The translations under genes and the position numbers were made by a program. From NCBI GenBank assembly GCA_947493995.1, contig CANLTJ010000004.1:208193-272192 (forward strand): a stretch of DNA of 64,000 bases, written 5' to 3'. The notes below the pieces were generated by a model. It saw only the letters and a program-made list of their open reading frames with translations. It was not told the origin of the DNA and made no database searches. Shown here one piece after another: positions 1 through 9,762 of the stretch (positions within the stretch are counted from its first letter, which is position 1; every line of letters starts with the position of its first letter). This DNA comes from an uncultured Arachnia sp. GTDB lineage: Bacteria > Actinomycetota > Actinomycetes > Propionibacteriales > Propionibacteriaceae.

Positions 1-239
1 GTCCCTAGGAGGAGTCCCCCGATGCCTGCGAATACGGTGCGTCGAGACAGACCTTGGGGGGAGGCCGGAGTGGCCCCATTGCCGGGATGACGCGGGAAGT
101 CCAGTGTGGAGGCGATGCTCTCCCAAGTGCCCTCAAACGGCTCGGACCACTCTGGTGGGTTCTCTGAGGCGCGACGGAATCGCTGCACGGTGTCTTCAAA
201 GAAGCGCCCTTCCGTCGAGCGGTCATCAATGTCAGGCAT
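1..239 (-). CDS. Putative anti-sigma factor / sigma-associated protein, N-terminal part (runs off the window start)
   Basis: Reverse-strand reading from ATG at 239 gives MPDIDDRSTEGRFFEDTVQRFRRASENPPEWSEPFEGTWESIASTLDFPRHPGNGATPASPQGLSRRTVFAGIGGLLLG; start overlaps the stop of the ECF sigma gene; hydrophobic segment begins at the edge. Position downstream of an ECF sigma gene suggests anti-sigma. Confidence 0.5.
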   Translation of the reverse strand, partial: MPDIDDRSTEGRFFEDTVQRFRRASENPPEWSEPFEGTWESIASTLDFPRHPGNGATPASPQGLSRRTVFAGIGGLLLG

Positions 240-795
240 GTAGCGAATCCACCTCCTCGAATATGTTGCGAAGTCTTTCCAAACCGCGTCTGACGTGGCT
301 CTTGACCGTGCCCAAGGGTATCTCCAGTTCTCTGGAGACCACCTCGTGGGTCTTGTCCTCCAGGAACACCATGCGCAGGATGCGTGCCTTCGGGTCTCCC
401 AGAGTCTCAAGCGCGTCCTTGACGACGACCTGATCGAGAACATCATCGATGGGGGAAGTGTGGCTGTTCGTTTCGTTCGCCGCGGCGGAGTCCTCCAAGC
501 GCGAGCTTCTGCCGCGGGAGCGGAGCGCATCGGCGATCTTGTACCTGCAGATTCCGAGTAGCCAGGCCGGGAGGGCCTCGTCGCTCGGCTGGAGCGTGTG
601 ACGGGACTTCCATGCCGCTATGAAGACTTGCTGCGTGACGTCGTCGGCGTCGGCGTTGGAGCCGAGAGCCGATCGCGCGATGGTGTGGACCAGCCGGGAC
701 CAGCGGGTGAACATCTCGTGCAGTGCCGTTTCGTCACCATCGACCAGCCGGGCAGCAAGAGAAGCCACCGGGCTGGAGAAGGAGTCAAACGTCAC
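232..795 (-). CDS. ECF-family RNA polymerase sigma factor
   Basis: 187 aa with sigma region 2 (ADDVTQQVFIAAWKSRHTL) and region 4 (MVFLEDKTHEVVSRELEIPLGTVKSHVRRGLERL); GTG start. Confidence 0.93.
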   Translation of the reverse strand: MTFDSFSSPVASLAARLVDGDETALHEMFTRWSRLVHTIARSALGSNADADDVTQQVFIAAWKSRHTLQPSDEALPAWLLGICRYKIADALRSRGRSSRLEDSAAANETNSHTSPIDDVLDQVVVKDALETLGDPKARILRMVFLEDKTHEVVSRELEIPLGTVKSHVRRGLERLRNIFEEVDSLHA

Positions 796-832
796 GGTTG
801 CAGTCTGCCATGTAGTCGAGACGGATATGGGA

Positions 833-860
833 ACTCCCGGCCCGCAGGCGGGCCGGGAGT
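833..860 (-). terminator. Hairpin terminator downstream of the DUF4397 gene
   Basis: ACTCCCGGCCC-gcaggc-GGGCCGGGAGT, perfect 11-bp stem with 6-nt loop, between genes on the minus strand. Confidence 0.7.
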
Positions 861-870
861 CCAGATGCGA

Positions 871-1686
871 TCAGGCCTTGACGCTGGCCTGACGGCGGGT
901 GACGATCACAGCGGTGCCGGCGATGGCGAGGGCGCCAATCAGGGCTGCTGCGGTTCCTGCGGACGAGCCTGGACCTTCGGCGCCTGTGGAGGGCATTCCC
1001 GGCTCATCGCCTGCTTCCATGAGGTCGACGGACTGGGTGGCCAGAGCGAGGCTGCCGCCCTCAAGGCTTCCCCAGGCGTAGACGATGAGGTTCTTGCCGT
1101 CTTCCACCGCGACGTCGGCGGGGCCGAGGACAACGGTGTCGGTGCCGGCGGCAACCACATCGACATTCAGAGTGCCTGCCGCGATGTTCAGCATGGCCTC
1201 GTTCGGGTTCTCCAGCGCGCTGATGACTGCTGTTCCGCCAGCGCGTACATCCACGGCCGGGGCGGCTGCGACATGGCGGACGGTGATGCGGCCGCCTTCC
1301 GCGGAGGCGGAGGTGTCATTCACGAACGGCGTCAGCATCGGGGTGCCGTCTGCGCCGAGGTGTGCCGCCACCGTGATGTTGGCGCCACCGGGGACGGTCA
1401 CACCATTGGCTTCGATGATGGCGTCGGCATCGCCGTCCGCGGCGTCGCCAGCAACGACCTTCAGGTCGTAGTCGCCAGCAGGCAGCATCAGGGGATCGGT
1501 CAGTGTGCCGGGAGTGAAGTCATCCAGGAGCCTGTCGCCATTGGCGTAGACGTCGACGGTGGCATCGGGGACGGCGTGGAGAATGGAGACGGTGGCCTCG
1601 TGGTTGTCCGCTACTGCTGCGGGAACGACGAGGAGTGAGGAGGCCAGGCCAAGTGAGCCGGCCGCAAGAAGTCGCTGCAACTTCAT
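871..1686 (-). CDS. DUF4397 domain-containing secreted, cell-wall-anchored protein
   Basis: Signal peptide (MKLQRLLAAGSLGLASSLLVVPAAVA), duplicated HAVPDATVDVYANG / HVAAAPAVDVRAGG motifs typical of DUF4397, C-terminal MPSTG plus hydrophobic segment plus RRQASVKA tail. Confidence 0.85.
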   Translation of the reverse strand: MKLQRLLAAGSLGLASSLLVVPAAVADNHEATVSILHAVPDATVDVYANGDRLLDDFTPGTLTDPLMLPAGDYDLKVVAGDAADGDADAIIEANGVTVPGGANITVAAHLGADGTPMLTPFVNDTSASAEGGRITVRHVAAAPAVDVRAGGTAVISALENPNEAMLNIAAGTLNVDVVAAGTDTVVLGPADVAVEDGKNLIVYAWGSLEGGSLALATQSVDLMEAGDEPGMPSTGAEGPGSSAGTAAALIGALAIAGTAVIVTRRQASVKA

Positions 1687-1815
1687 GGGATCGATCCTTT
1701 CGGTACGAGTAGGGGTGGCGATTGCCACCCTCTGACCAGTACTTCGCGCCGGGCGTGCCCTTCGGATGCACCTGGATCGACAAATTCTTCGATATGGAGG
1801 GGTGTTGGCTCGACG

Positions 1816-4800
1816 TCAGGGCTTGAACCGCACCATGTTGTTGAACACCCACCCCTGCGACGGGGAGTAGAGCCATCCGCCGTTCGGCTGTTTCTCCGCC
1901 GCAACAAAGCTGGTCCAGATGTAGGAGCGGCACCCGTTGCGACCCGTCGCAGCAGTGTCGCACTCCGTCTTCCACCGGCGTCCACCGGCTGCTGTCCACT
2001 GCCCCGTACTGGCCAAGGGATTCGTCTTCCACGCCGCCCGGGTCATCCTCGGCAGGTAGGTCATGTTGTTGAACACCCAACCGTTGGAGGTGCGATACGT
2101 GCCGTCAACGAGATCGACGGTCGTCCCCCAGATGTCCGTGCGGCATCTGAGCGTCTGCGAGTACGGCTCACACGTGGTGTGCCAGTGACGGCCATTGACG
2201 AAGTGCAGACCCGGAGTTGAGTAGACGTCAACCGGGGTGGGGGACGGCGACGAAGGGGGGCGCGTCGGCGGATCCTTGGTGGCCACGACGGTGGGAGTGA
2301 TAGTGACCGTCGACGTCATGGTGGTCGTCGTCGTCACAGTGGGTGTGACGATGAGGGTCGGAGTGATCGTCACCGTCGGGGTCGTGGTGATCGTCGGCGT
2401 GACGGTGACTGTGGGTGTCACCGTGAGCGTCGGAGTGACGGTGAGAGTGGAAGTGACCGTGACGGTGGGTGCAGGCGTGGACGTGGCCGTGGTGTCGACG
2501 GTGATGTCCACCACCTGTGGCGCCACCCGCGCTCGCTGGTTGGCGGCCGATGCATTGACGACAACCCTGAACACATCTCCGTCGACTGCATCCGCCGGGA
2601 CCTGAAGAGCAACTCTCGCAGTGGCCGTGGTTGCGACGGCAATCCCGGGAACGGCGACGCTGGCTTCCGGGCCATTGATGGTCGCGGTATTGCCCTCGGC
2701 CGTGAGGCTCACCAGTTCTGCCGTGTGACCCAGGACGTGGGCGCTGAAGGCGCGGGAGTCCCCGGGTGCTCCGCTCGTGGTGAGGATGGCGTCGAAAGCC
2801 ACCACTTCACCCGCGGCGGCACTCATCGCGGCGGGGACCTCCAGGCTGAGCGTGGCCGCGGGCCGGACGGAGGAATTGGCACTGTTGGAACGGCCGTCCC
2901 AGATTCCCAGGTCCGTCAACACCTTGTACGCCATCTTCTGGTGCGCCTGTGCGGTGAGTTGGCCGTCCTCGAACCAAGTGGATGGCACGGTTGTGCTGTT
3001 GGTCAGACGCATTTCCGCGGCGAGGTCGATGACGAAGGCCCGGTGCGCGGCAGCTGCCGCGCGCATGGCCTCGTTGCCCTCCGGCGACGTGCGCTCAAGC
3101 AGCGGTGATGTCATCAGAACAGGGGTGCTTCCCAGCGCCCGGACTGCCGCGATGGCGTCGCCCAGCTGCTGCGCATAGGCGTCTGTGCCACCCGCTGCCG
3201 TGATGTCGGATTCCACCAGCGGGAGCAGCACCAGACGAGATTCGGGCAGGGCGGGCTGCGTTTCCAGCCAGGCGATCCTCGCGGGCAGCGACGCCGCCCC
3301 CGGCGTCGCCGTGACGACGTAGTCGCGCCGGTGTCCGCGTTCCCAGCGGTTGCGTTCCGAGAGAATCTGGGGCCAGGATCGCCATCCGTCGTCCGGCGCG
3401 TTGAGCTGCGCCTCCTCTCCCAGAATGACCAGCGGCACCGAAGTGCTGGTGGGGCTGCCGAACCCGAGGAAGGCGTTCACGAAGTCCGCGGCGGGGGTGA
3501 CTGCGCCCCTCTCCACCAGGAAGTTGAAAGGTTCGGCGGGCTGGGCCCATGACCAGAATCGTTCCACGGAGCCGACGAAACCGTCGATGACGCCATCGTC
3601 GCTGTCGGGCATGCCCCCAATGTGCAGGGAGTCGATGGTGACAACATCGGCCCCGAAGATCTGCCGGGGTGCCACCGACACAGTGAGGCCATCCACGAAC
3701 AGCCGGGTGCCACCGTCCCCGGCAGCCAGCGCCACAGTGTGCTTCTCCCCGTCGTCGAGTCCCATGTCGGGTGAGGAGAGGGTGAGCAGCGATGTGCCGG
3801 CGTTGGACACCTCCACTTGGACGCCACCGTCGACGCTCACCACCTTCAGGTAGGAATCGGTGCGGGACGAGTCGTGCAGGGCGAACAGCACGCCGGGGGC
3901 CCGGGTGGTGGTGGAGAACCGTGCAAGGTAAGTGCCCTCCACCTGCCGATGGATGGGGAGGTCTGCAAGGTCGCTGCTGCGATCTTCGATCCGCTCGCCG
4001 GTGAAGGCGCCGGGGAACTGGTATCCATAGGTCTGCTGAACCGGGGTGTTGAGGGTGGGGGAGCTGCCCGGCTTCAGCCCGCCGGCAGGGAGGTCGTTCT
4101 CGGCGCCAATGCCGCTCGAGGTGTCCCATCGGCCAAAGGTTTCGAAGAAGTTGCGCGTGAACTGCCAGTGTCCGTGGGCGCTCGGGTGGATGTTGTCGCC
4201 GTACCAGAGGTCGGGGGCTTCGCCGGCGTTGGCATGCTGCCAGTCGCCGTAGTTGTCGACGAGGACCACGCGATGCTGCGCGGCCACCTCGCGCATCGCC
4301 TGGACGTAGAGGGGATAGTCGGCCCTGGCTCCGCTGGCGCCGCCCCGGATGGGATTGGATGTGGCGAAGACGGGGATGGCGTCCTCGGCACGCGTCTTGT
4401 CGATGATGGCCGCCAGGTTTGCCCTGAACATCGCCAGGCTCTGCCCCGTGCTCGTGGCAGCATCGTTCATGCCGATCATCGTGACCACCACGTCGGGGTC
4501 GTAGCGGCCTGCGCGCTCCTCGAAGGTGTCGTTGATCCCGATGGTGTTGTTCCCCGCACCTGCCGTGTCTCCTGAGATGGCGGTGTTGACCACCAGATCA
4601 CGACCATTGCCCAACTCGGCCAGACGGGCTGCCACCTGTTCCGACCAGGAGCGGTAGCCGTAGGTGTGCAATGCGCCGTGCGTAATGGAGTCACCGGTGA
4701 ACACCCACGTTGCCGGTTCGCTCCGATCTTCCTGCACGAGGGCGAGCAGCTCAGCGAAATCCGGAAGCGCGACGGGGTATCTGTTGATCGCCGAGTCCGT

Positions 4801-5472
4801 GCCAATTCCCTGCATCTCTGAGGGGGTCATACGCCCGTCCATGATGGCGATCCGGTTGATGCTGCCCGTGAAGAAATTCGTCCATGTGTCGTCAGCGCCG
4901 GCCATCGCGCCGACGTGCACGCTGTCCAGCCCTTCGATTGACGCCAGGAACGCGTCGCTGGTTCCGAAGTACACCGGACTGGCGTCGAGGTGGATCCAGA
5001 GGAAGCCGCGATCAACGACGACGTGCACCTGGTGTGCCTCGCCCGCAACCACCTTGGCATCGATCGTCTCGTCGATCAGCGTCATGCCGCCCGTGGTCAC
5101 CCGCCACCTCAGGGAATCACCCTCCAGGCTCAGCACGGCCGCATCGGCCGGGTCCGCGCTGGAGAACAGGTGCGCGATCGTCTGGCTACCGGTGGTTGTC
5201 GCCGGGGTGAAGTTCACCTGGATCGTGCCCTCAGGCAAGGACGCCGCGGACGCCATGCCGTCCGCTCCGGGACCGTAACCGCGATGCTCGGACCCATCGA
5301 AGGTGCTGTCGGCATGGCCGGGAGCCCAGCCGAAACCGAACACCAGACTGGATTGGGCGTCCACCGGCTCCTCGGCCCGGGCGGCGGATTGGCCGAGGCT
5401 CAGCGTTGTCAGGAACACGGCCAGTACCACGAGGCAGGCAGTCACCTGGCGTCTTTCGTCATTGAAGCGCAT
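1816..5472 (-). CDS. Large secreted SGNH/GDSL hydrolase with LamG-like domains, Thr/Val/Pro linker and C-terminal W-x-FNN module
   Basis: Start chosen at MRFNDERRQVTACLVVLAVFLTTLSLGQSAARA (signal peptide). Catalytic blocks VFTGDSITHG, MIGMNDA, GDNIHPSAHGH. C-terminus YSTPGLHFVNGRHWHTTCEPYSQTLRCRTDIW...GWVFNNMTYLP...GCRSYIWT...GWVFNNMVRF. Confidence 0.88.
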   Translation of the reverse strand: MRFNDERRQVTACLVVLAVFLTTLSLGQSAARAEEPVDAQSSLVFGFGWAPGHADSTFDGSEHRGYGPGADGMASAASLPEGTIQVNFTPATTTGSQTIAHLFSSADPADAAVLSLEGDSLRWRVTTGGMTLIDETIDAKVVAGEAHQVHVVVDRGFLWIHLDASPVYFGTSDAFLASIEGLDSVHVGAMAGADDTWTNFFTGSINRIAIMDGRMTPSEMQGIGTDSAINRYPVALPDFAELLALVQEDRSEPATWVFTGDSITHGALHTYGYRSWSEQVAARLAELGNGRDLVVNTAISGDTAGAGNNTIGINDTFEERAGRYDPDVVVTMIGMNDAATSTGQSLAMFRANLAAIIDKTRAEDAIPVFATSNPIRGGASGARADYPLYVQAMREVAAQHRVVLVDNYGDWQHANAGEAPDLWYGDNIHPSAHGHWQFTRNFFETFGRWDTSSGIGAENDLPAGGLKPGSSPTLNTPVQQTYGYQFPGAFTGERIEDRSSDLADLPIHRQVEGTYLARFSTTTRAPGVLFALHDSSRTDSYLKVVSVDGGVQVEVSNAGTSLLTLSSPDMGLDDGEKHTVALAAGDGGTRLFVDGLTVSVAPRQIFGADVVTIDSLHIGGMPDSDDGVIDGFVGSVERFWSWAQPAEPFNFLVERGAVTPAADFVNAFLGFGSPTSTSVPLVILGEEAQLNAPDDGWRSWPQILSERNRWERGHRRDYVVTATPGAASLPARIAWLETQPALPESRLVLLPLVESDITAAGGTDAYAQQLGDAIAAVRALGSTPVLMTSPLLERTSPEGNEAMRAAAAAHRAFVIDLAAEMRLTNSTTVPSTWFEDGQLTAQAHQKMAYKVLTDLGIWDGRSNSANSSVRPAATLSLEVPAAMSAAAGEVVAFDAILTTSGAPGDSRAFSAHVLGHTAELVSLTAEGNTATINGPEASVAVPGIAVATTATARVALQVPADAVDGDVFRVVVNASAANQRARVAPQVVDITVDTTATSTPAPTVTVTSTLTVTPTLTVTPTVTVTPTITTTPTVTITPTLIVTPTVTTTTTMTSTVTITPTVVATKDPPTRPPSSPSPTPVDVYSTPGLHFVNGRHWHTTCEPYSQTLRCRTDIWGTTVDLVDGTYRTSNGWVFNNMTYLPRMTRAAWKTNPLASTGQWTAAGGRRWKTECDTAATGRNGCRSYIWTSFVAAEKQPNGGWLYSPSQGWVFNNMVRFKP
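2275..2490 (-). repeat. Low-complexity linker repeat encoding (T-V-T-P-T)n
   Basis: Encodes PTVTVTSTLTVTPTLTVTPTVTVTPTITTTPTVTITPTLIVTPTVTTTTTMTSTVTITPT; imperfect GTGACGGTG/GTCGGAGTGA-type units. Confidence 0.8.
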
Positions 5473-5610
5473 GAGTGGAGTGTAGTAGCGTCGAGGCTGG
5501 TCGTGTCCACAAATTTGCTGTAGGTGCGCAATATTCGCGCAGTTGGCCGCCCGGGATGTCCGGCCATTTCTTCGCGGGTGACCACGTCCCTCGGCGGCTA
5601 CTCTGTGGTT

Positions 5611-6504
5611 ATGCCTGAAGGACACGTCATCCACCGTCTGGCCGCCCGGCTCAGTGCGGTCTTCGGTGGGGACGCAGTGTCCGTCGACTCCCCGCAGGGA
5701 TTGTTCTCCGTGGAGGCGTCGCGTCTTGACGGCGCGACCCTCATGGGTGCGGAGGCGGTGGGCAAACACCTGTTCATCGAGTTCGACGTGCCGGATCCCC
5801 GCTGGATCCACATTCATCTCGGGCTCATCGGGAGACTGAGGATTGAGCACCAGTCCCCGGTGCGCGGTCAGATCAGACTGAGAATCTCCGACGGCGAAAC
5901 CGAAGCGCTGCTCAGTGGACCGCAATGGTGCAGAAGCGTCACGACTGCCCAGCGGGACGACGTCATCAGCTCCTCCGGACCGGATCCGTTGCGCGAGGAC
6001 GCGGATCCCGATCGGGGCTTCGACAGGGTCACGCGCTCGGGCAAAACGATCGCGGCACTGCTCATGGACCAGCGCATTGCCGCAGGCGTGGGCAACATCT
6101 TCCGCGCCGAGGTGCTCTTCCGTCACCGGCTGCGGCCATCGACGCCGGGGCGCGAGATTGATCGCCGCACCTGGCAGATCATCTGGGACGACCTGGTGCA
6201 GATCATGCGTAGCGGATTCCTCACGGGACGCATCGACACCGTCCGCGACGAGCATCTTCCGGAAGCGCAGGGGCGGGCAGCCCGACGGGACCGCCACGGC
6301 GGGGAGGTCTACGTCTATCGTCGCGCCGGGCAGGAGTGCCTCGTGTGCGGCAGCACCGTGCGCTCCGCAGTGCTGGAAGGTCGCAACATGTACTGGTGCC
6401 CTCGATGCCAACGCCGCAAACGCGCTGTCGGCCCCTCAACCGGCGCAGCGACAGTCACCGCCACACAACCTGCGCGATTCACACCATCAGGCGTGCATTC
6501 CTGA
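5611..6504 (+). CDS. nei: Fpg/Nei family DNA glycosylase (endonuclease VIII-like)
   Basis: Begins MPEGHVIHRLA; contains KTIAALLMDQRIAAGVGNIFRAEVLFR and C-terminal zinc finger CLVCGSTVRSAVLEGRNMYWCPRCQ. Confidence 0.92.
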   Translation: MPEGHVIHRLAARLSAVFGGDAVSVDSPQGLFSVEASRLDGATLMGAEAVGKHLFIEFDVPDPRWIHIHLGLIGRLRIEHQSPVRGQIRLRISDGETEALLSGPQWCRSVTTAQRDDVISSSGPDPLREDADPDRGFDRVTRSGKTIAALLMDQRIAAGVGNIFRAEVLFRHRLRPSTPGREIDRRTWQIIWDDLVQIMRSGFLTGRIDTVRDEHLPEAQGRAARRDRHGGEVYVYRRAGQECLVCGSTVRSAVLEGRNMYWCPRCQRRKRAVGPSTGAATVTATQPARFTPSGVHS

Positions 6505-6537
6505 CTGCTCCTGGCGATCATTGTTAGGCTGACACCC

Positions 6538-7254
6538 ATGCAGCTGACCGCTTACCGGGCCTGGCTTTTTGACCTCGACGGAGTCATCACACCCACCGCT
6601 GAAGTGCACATGCGGGCGTGGGCGGACATGTTCAACACATTCCTCTCCTCGCGCGGCATCGATGAGCGCTACCGCGACGACGACTACTTCCGCCACGTCG
6701 ACGGCAAACCCCGCTACGACGGGGTGCGCGACTTTCTCAGGTCGCGCGACATCGAGTTGCCGGAGGGGACCCCCGACGACGATCCGCACCAGGAGACGGT
6801 GTGCGGTCTCGGGAACCGCAAGAACGCTGTGTTCAACGACATCCTGCAACGAGACGGTGTCACGGCCTACCCCGGCTCCGTGGCACTGCTGGACCAGCTG
6901 CGGGATCTGGGCCTGGAGGTCGCGGTGGTGTCCTCCTCGCGCAACGCCGTCGAGGTGCTGCGGGCAGCGGGACTGTCGGACCGGTTCGAGGTGGTGGTCG
7001 ACGGCAACGTGGCCAGGGACCACGGGCTTCGCGGCAAACCCGCACCCGACACCTACGAGTTCGCGTCCGACGAGCTGGGCGTCCCCCACGAGCACTCCAT
7101 CGTCATCGAGGACGCGCTTTCGGGAGTTGCCGCCGGAGCGGCGGGTGCGTTCGGTCTCGTGGTGGGCGTCGACCGCGGTGTCGGTGAGCGAGAGCTGATC
7201 AGGGCCGGCGCGGACGTCGTCGTCTCCGATCTCGCGGAGTTGATGAACGCATGA
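6538..7254 (+). CDS. pgmB: HAD-family beta-phosphoglucomutase
   Basis: AWLFDLDGVITPTAEVHMRAW, VVSSSRNAVEVL, KPAPDTYEFASDELGV, IVIEDALSGVAAGAAGAFG; immediately upstream of a GH65 gene. Confidence 0.9.
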   Translation: MQLTAYRAWLFDLDGVITPTAEVHMRAWADMFNTFLSSRGIDERYRDDDYFRHVDGKPRYDGVRDFLRSRDIELPEGTPDDDPHQETVCGLGNRKNAVFNDILQRDGVTAYPGSVALLDQLRDLGLEVAVVSSSRNAVEVLRAAGLSDRFEVVVDGNVARDHGLRGKPAPDTYEFASDELGVPHEHSIVIEDALSGVAAGAAGAFGLVVGVDRGVGERELIRAGADVVVSDLAELMNA

Positions 7255-9761
7255 GACGCGCAGTGGCGGCAGATCCGCTGAACCGGTCGAGGTATCCCCT
7301 CGATGAGTGGCGGCTCGTGGAGGTGGAGCCTCCGTCGATCGATCAGCTGGGCACCACCGAATCCTTGTTCTCGGTGAGCAACGGATACTTGGGGATGCGC
7401 GGCAACCCGGAGGAGGGCCGCAAGTCCTTCGCACACGGCACCTACATCAACGGCTTCCACGAGACGTGGCGCATCCGCCACGCCGAGGAGGCATTCGGTT
7501 TCGCCGACACCGGACAGACGATCGTCAACGTCCCGGACACCAAGACGATGAAGCTGTACGTGGACGATGAGCCGCTCATGCTTCCTCAAGCAGACCTGGA
7601 GAGCTACGAACGCGCCCTCGATTTCCGCTCGGGCGCACTCACCCGTTCCCTGATCTGGCGGACACCCTCTGGTAAGCGGGTGGAAGTGAAGTCCAGCCGC
7701 ATGGTGTCGTTCACGGACAGGCACGTGGTGTTCTACGAGATGGAGATCGCCATGCTGGACGGCGATGCCCCCGTCGTCGTCAGTTCTCAGATCCTGAACC
7801 GTCAGGACGGCTTCGACGACTACCGCCGCCCGGAAGCCGGCATGCAGAAGAAGTTCGACCCGCGTCGTTCGAGCCAGATGAACGGGCGCGTCCTGCAACC
7901 GCAGAGCCACTGGTCCGTGGGCAACCGCATGGCCATCGGCTACGAGACGACGGCCTCCGGCATGACGCTGGCCGTGGCCACGGATCACTACATCGACACC
8001 GAGAACGTCTACGAATCGATCACGGCCGCCGAGGACGACATGGGCCGCCAGATCTACCGGATAGAGGCCGAGCACGGGCGTCCCATCTCCATTCGGAAGG
8101 CCGCCGTCTACCACTCCTCACGCGGAGTGCCCGTCCCCGAGCTGTTCGACCGCTGCCGGCGCACACTCGATCGGGTCCGTGACAAGGGCTTCGAGCACTA
8201 CTGGAAGACGCAGCGCCAGTGGCTCAACGGCTTCTGGCTCAACGCCGACGTGGTGATCGAGGGCCAACCGGCCCTGCAGCAGGCCACGCGGTGGTGCCTG
8301 TTCCAGCTGGCCCAGGCCACTGCTCGAAGCGACCAGTTGGGCATCCCCGCGAAGGGGCTCACGGGCTCCGGCTACGAGGGACACTATTTCTGGGACACCG
8401 AGATCTACCTCGTGCCGTTCCTGATCCACACGAATCCGCGGGTGGCCCGCAATGTGCTGCGCTTTCGTGTGGGGCTGCTTCCCAAGGCCCGTGACCGCGC
8501 TCGCGTGCTGTCACAGCAGGGGGCCCTGTTCCCGTGGCGCACCATCAACGGTGAGGAGGCGTCGGCCTACTATGCGGCCGGCACAGCGCAGTACCACATC
8601 GACGCCGACGTGGCATTCGCCTTCGCGAAGTACCGGGACCTGACCGGGGACACCGAGTTCATGTATCGGGACGGCGCAGCCGTGCTGGTGGAAACGGCTC
8701 GGCTGTGGGCGGACATGGGCTTCTGGCGGACCGAGGGCGACGGCAAGCGCAGTTTCCACATTCACGGCGTGACGGGCCCGGATGAGTACACCACCGTCGT
8801 GAACAACAACATGTTCACCAATGTCATGGCGCGAGCCAACCTTCGCTCAGCCGCCAGTCTGATGCGTGAGATGGAGGACCGCGACATGGCGGCTTTCACT
8901 CGCGTCAAGGATGCACTGGAGTTGAGGAAGGCGGAGATCGAGGAGTGGGACCGCTGCGCCGACGGCATGGTGGTGCTCTTCGACGAGACCCTCGGAATCC
9001 ATCCCCAGGACGACACCTTCCTGGAGGGGGAGTTGTGGGACCTGGACAACACTGACCCGGACAAGTACCCGCTGCTGCTCCACTACCACCCGTTGGTCAT
9101 TTACCGCTTCCAGGTGATCAAACAGACCGACGTGGTGCTCGCGCTGTTCCTGCAGGGAGACCAGTTCTCGCCTGAACAAAAGCGGGCTGACTTCCAGTAC
9201 TACGACCCCATCACCACTGGCGATTCCACCCTGTCCGCGGTGGTCCAATCCATCGTCGCGGCCGAGGCCGGGTACCAGGAGATGGCCATGGACTATTTCC
9301 GCAGCGGCCTGTACGTCGACCTGGCGGACCTGCACAACAACACGCGCGACGGCGTGCACATCGCGTCGACCGGGGGCGTCTGGAATGCGCTGGTCTATGG
9401 CTTCGCTGGCATGCGTGACTACCACGGCAAAGTGACCTTCGACCCCAGATTGCCGAAGGACTGGCCCAGCCTCGATTTCCCGCTGCACCAACAGGGTTCC
9501 CGAATCCGGGTGCACCTGGAGAGAACCCACATCACGTTTGCGCTGGAGGAAGGGCATCCGGTGGACGTCTCCGTCCGTGGTGAAACCGTCTCGGTCAACA
9601 GCGGTGACCCCATTCGCGTCGAGCTGGATGGTCAGGGCCCCTCCCTGCCGTCGTTGGAGGCCGTGCACCCGGTGTCAGGCAACAGGCGATCCGACGGGTC
9701 CGTCATCACGGCGGTGGTCCCCGAGCCGCATCTGCAGGATGTGTCGGGGCCCACTGACTGA
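7251..9761 (+). CDS. Glycoside hydrolase family 65 disaccharide phosphorylase (maltose/trehalose/kojibiose phosphorylase type)
   Basis: 836 aa; YEGHYFWDTEIYLVPF, HIHGVTGPDEYTTVVNNNMFTN, HIASTGGVWNALVYGFAG; overlaps pgmB. Confidence 0.92.
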   Translation: MRRAVAADPLNRSRYPLDEWRLVEVEPPSIDQLGTTESLFSVSNGYLGMRGNPEEGRKSFAHGTYINGFHETWRIRHAEEAFGFADTGQTIVNVPDTKTMKLYVDDEPLMLPQADLESYERALDFRSGALTRSLIWRTPSGKRVEVKSSRMVSFTDRHVVFYEMEIAMLDGDAPVVVSSQILNRQDGFDDYRRPEAGMQKKFDPRRSSQMNGRVLQPQSHWSVGNRMAIGYETTASGMTLAVATDHYIDTENVYESITAAEDDMGRQIYRIEAEHGRPISIRKAAVYHSSRGVPVPELFDRCRRTLDRVRDKGFEHYWKTQRQWLNGFWLNADVVIEGQPALQQATRWCLFQLAQATARSDQLGIPAKGLTGSGYEGHYFWDTEIYLVPFLIHTNPRVARNVLRFRVGLLPKARDRARVLSQQGALFPWRTINGEEASAYYAAGTAQYHIDADVAFAFAKYRDLTGDTEFMYRDGAAVLVETARLWADMGFWRTEGDGKRSFHIHGVTGPDEYTTVVNNNMFTNVMARANLRSAASLMREMEDRDMAAFTRVKDALELRKAEIEEWDRCADGMVVLFDETLGIHPQDDTFLEGELWDLDNTDPDKYPLLLHYHPLVIYRFQVIKQTDVVLALFLQGDQFSPEQKRADFQYYDPITTGDSTLSAVVQSIVAAEAGYQEMAMDYFRSGLYVDLADLHNNTRDGVHIASTGGVWNALVYGFAGMRDYHGKVTFDPRLPKDWPSLDFPLHQQGSRIRVHLERTHITFALEEGHPVDVSVRGETVSVNSGDPIRVELDGQGPSLPSLEAVHPVSGNRRSDGSVITAVVPEPHLQDVSGPTD

Positions 9762-9762
9762 G

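Noticed and set aside
598-1638. 346-aa + strand ORF opposite the DUF4397 and sigma genes
   Set aside because: Antisense to a well-supported coding gene; composition typical of high-GC shadow ORFs.
2275-2490. Possible CRISPR-like or minisatellite array
   Set aside because: Imperfect short units are in frame and encode a Thr/Val/Pro linker; no spacers.
5473-6411. N-terminal extension of the long minus ORF 1816-6411
   Set aside because: Overlaps the nei gene on the other strand; a signal peptide at MRFNDERRQVTACLVVLAVF marks the real start at 5472.
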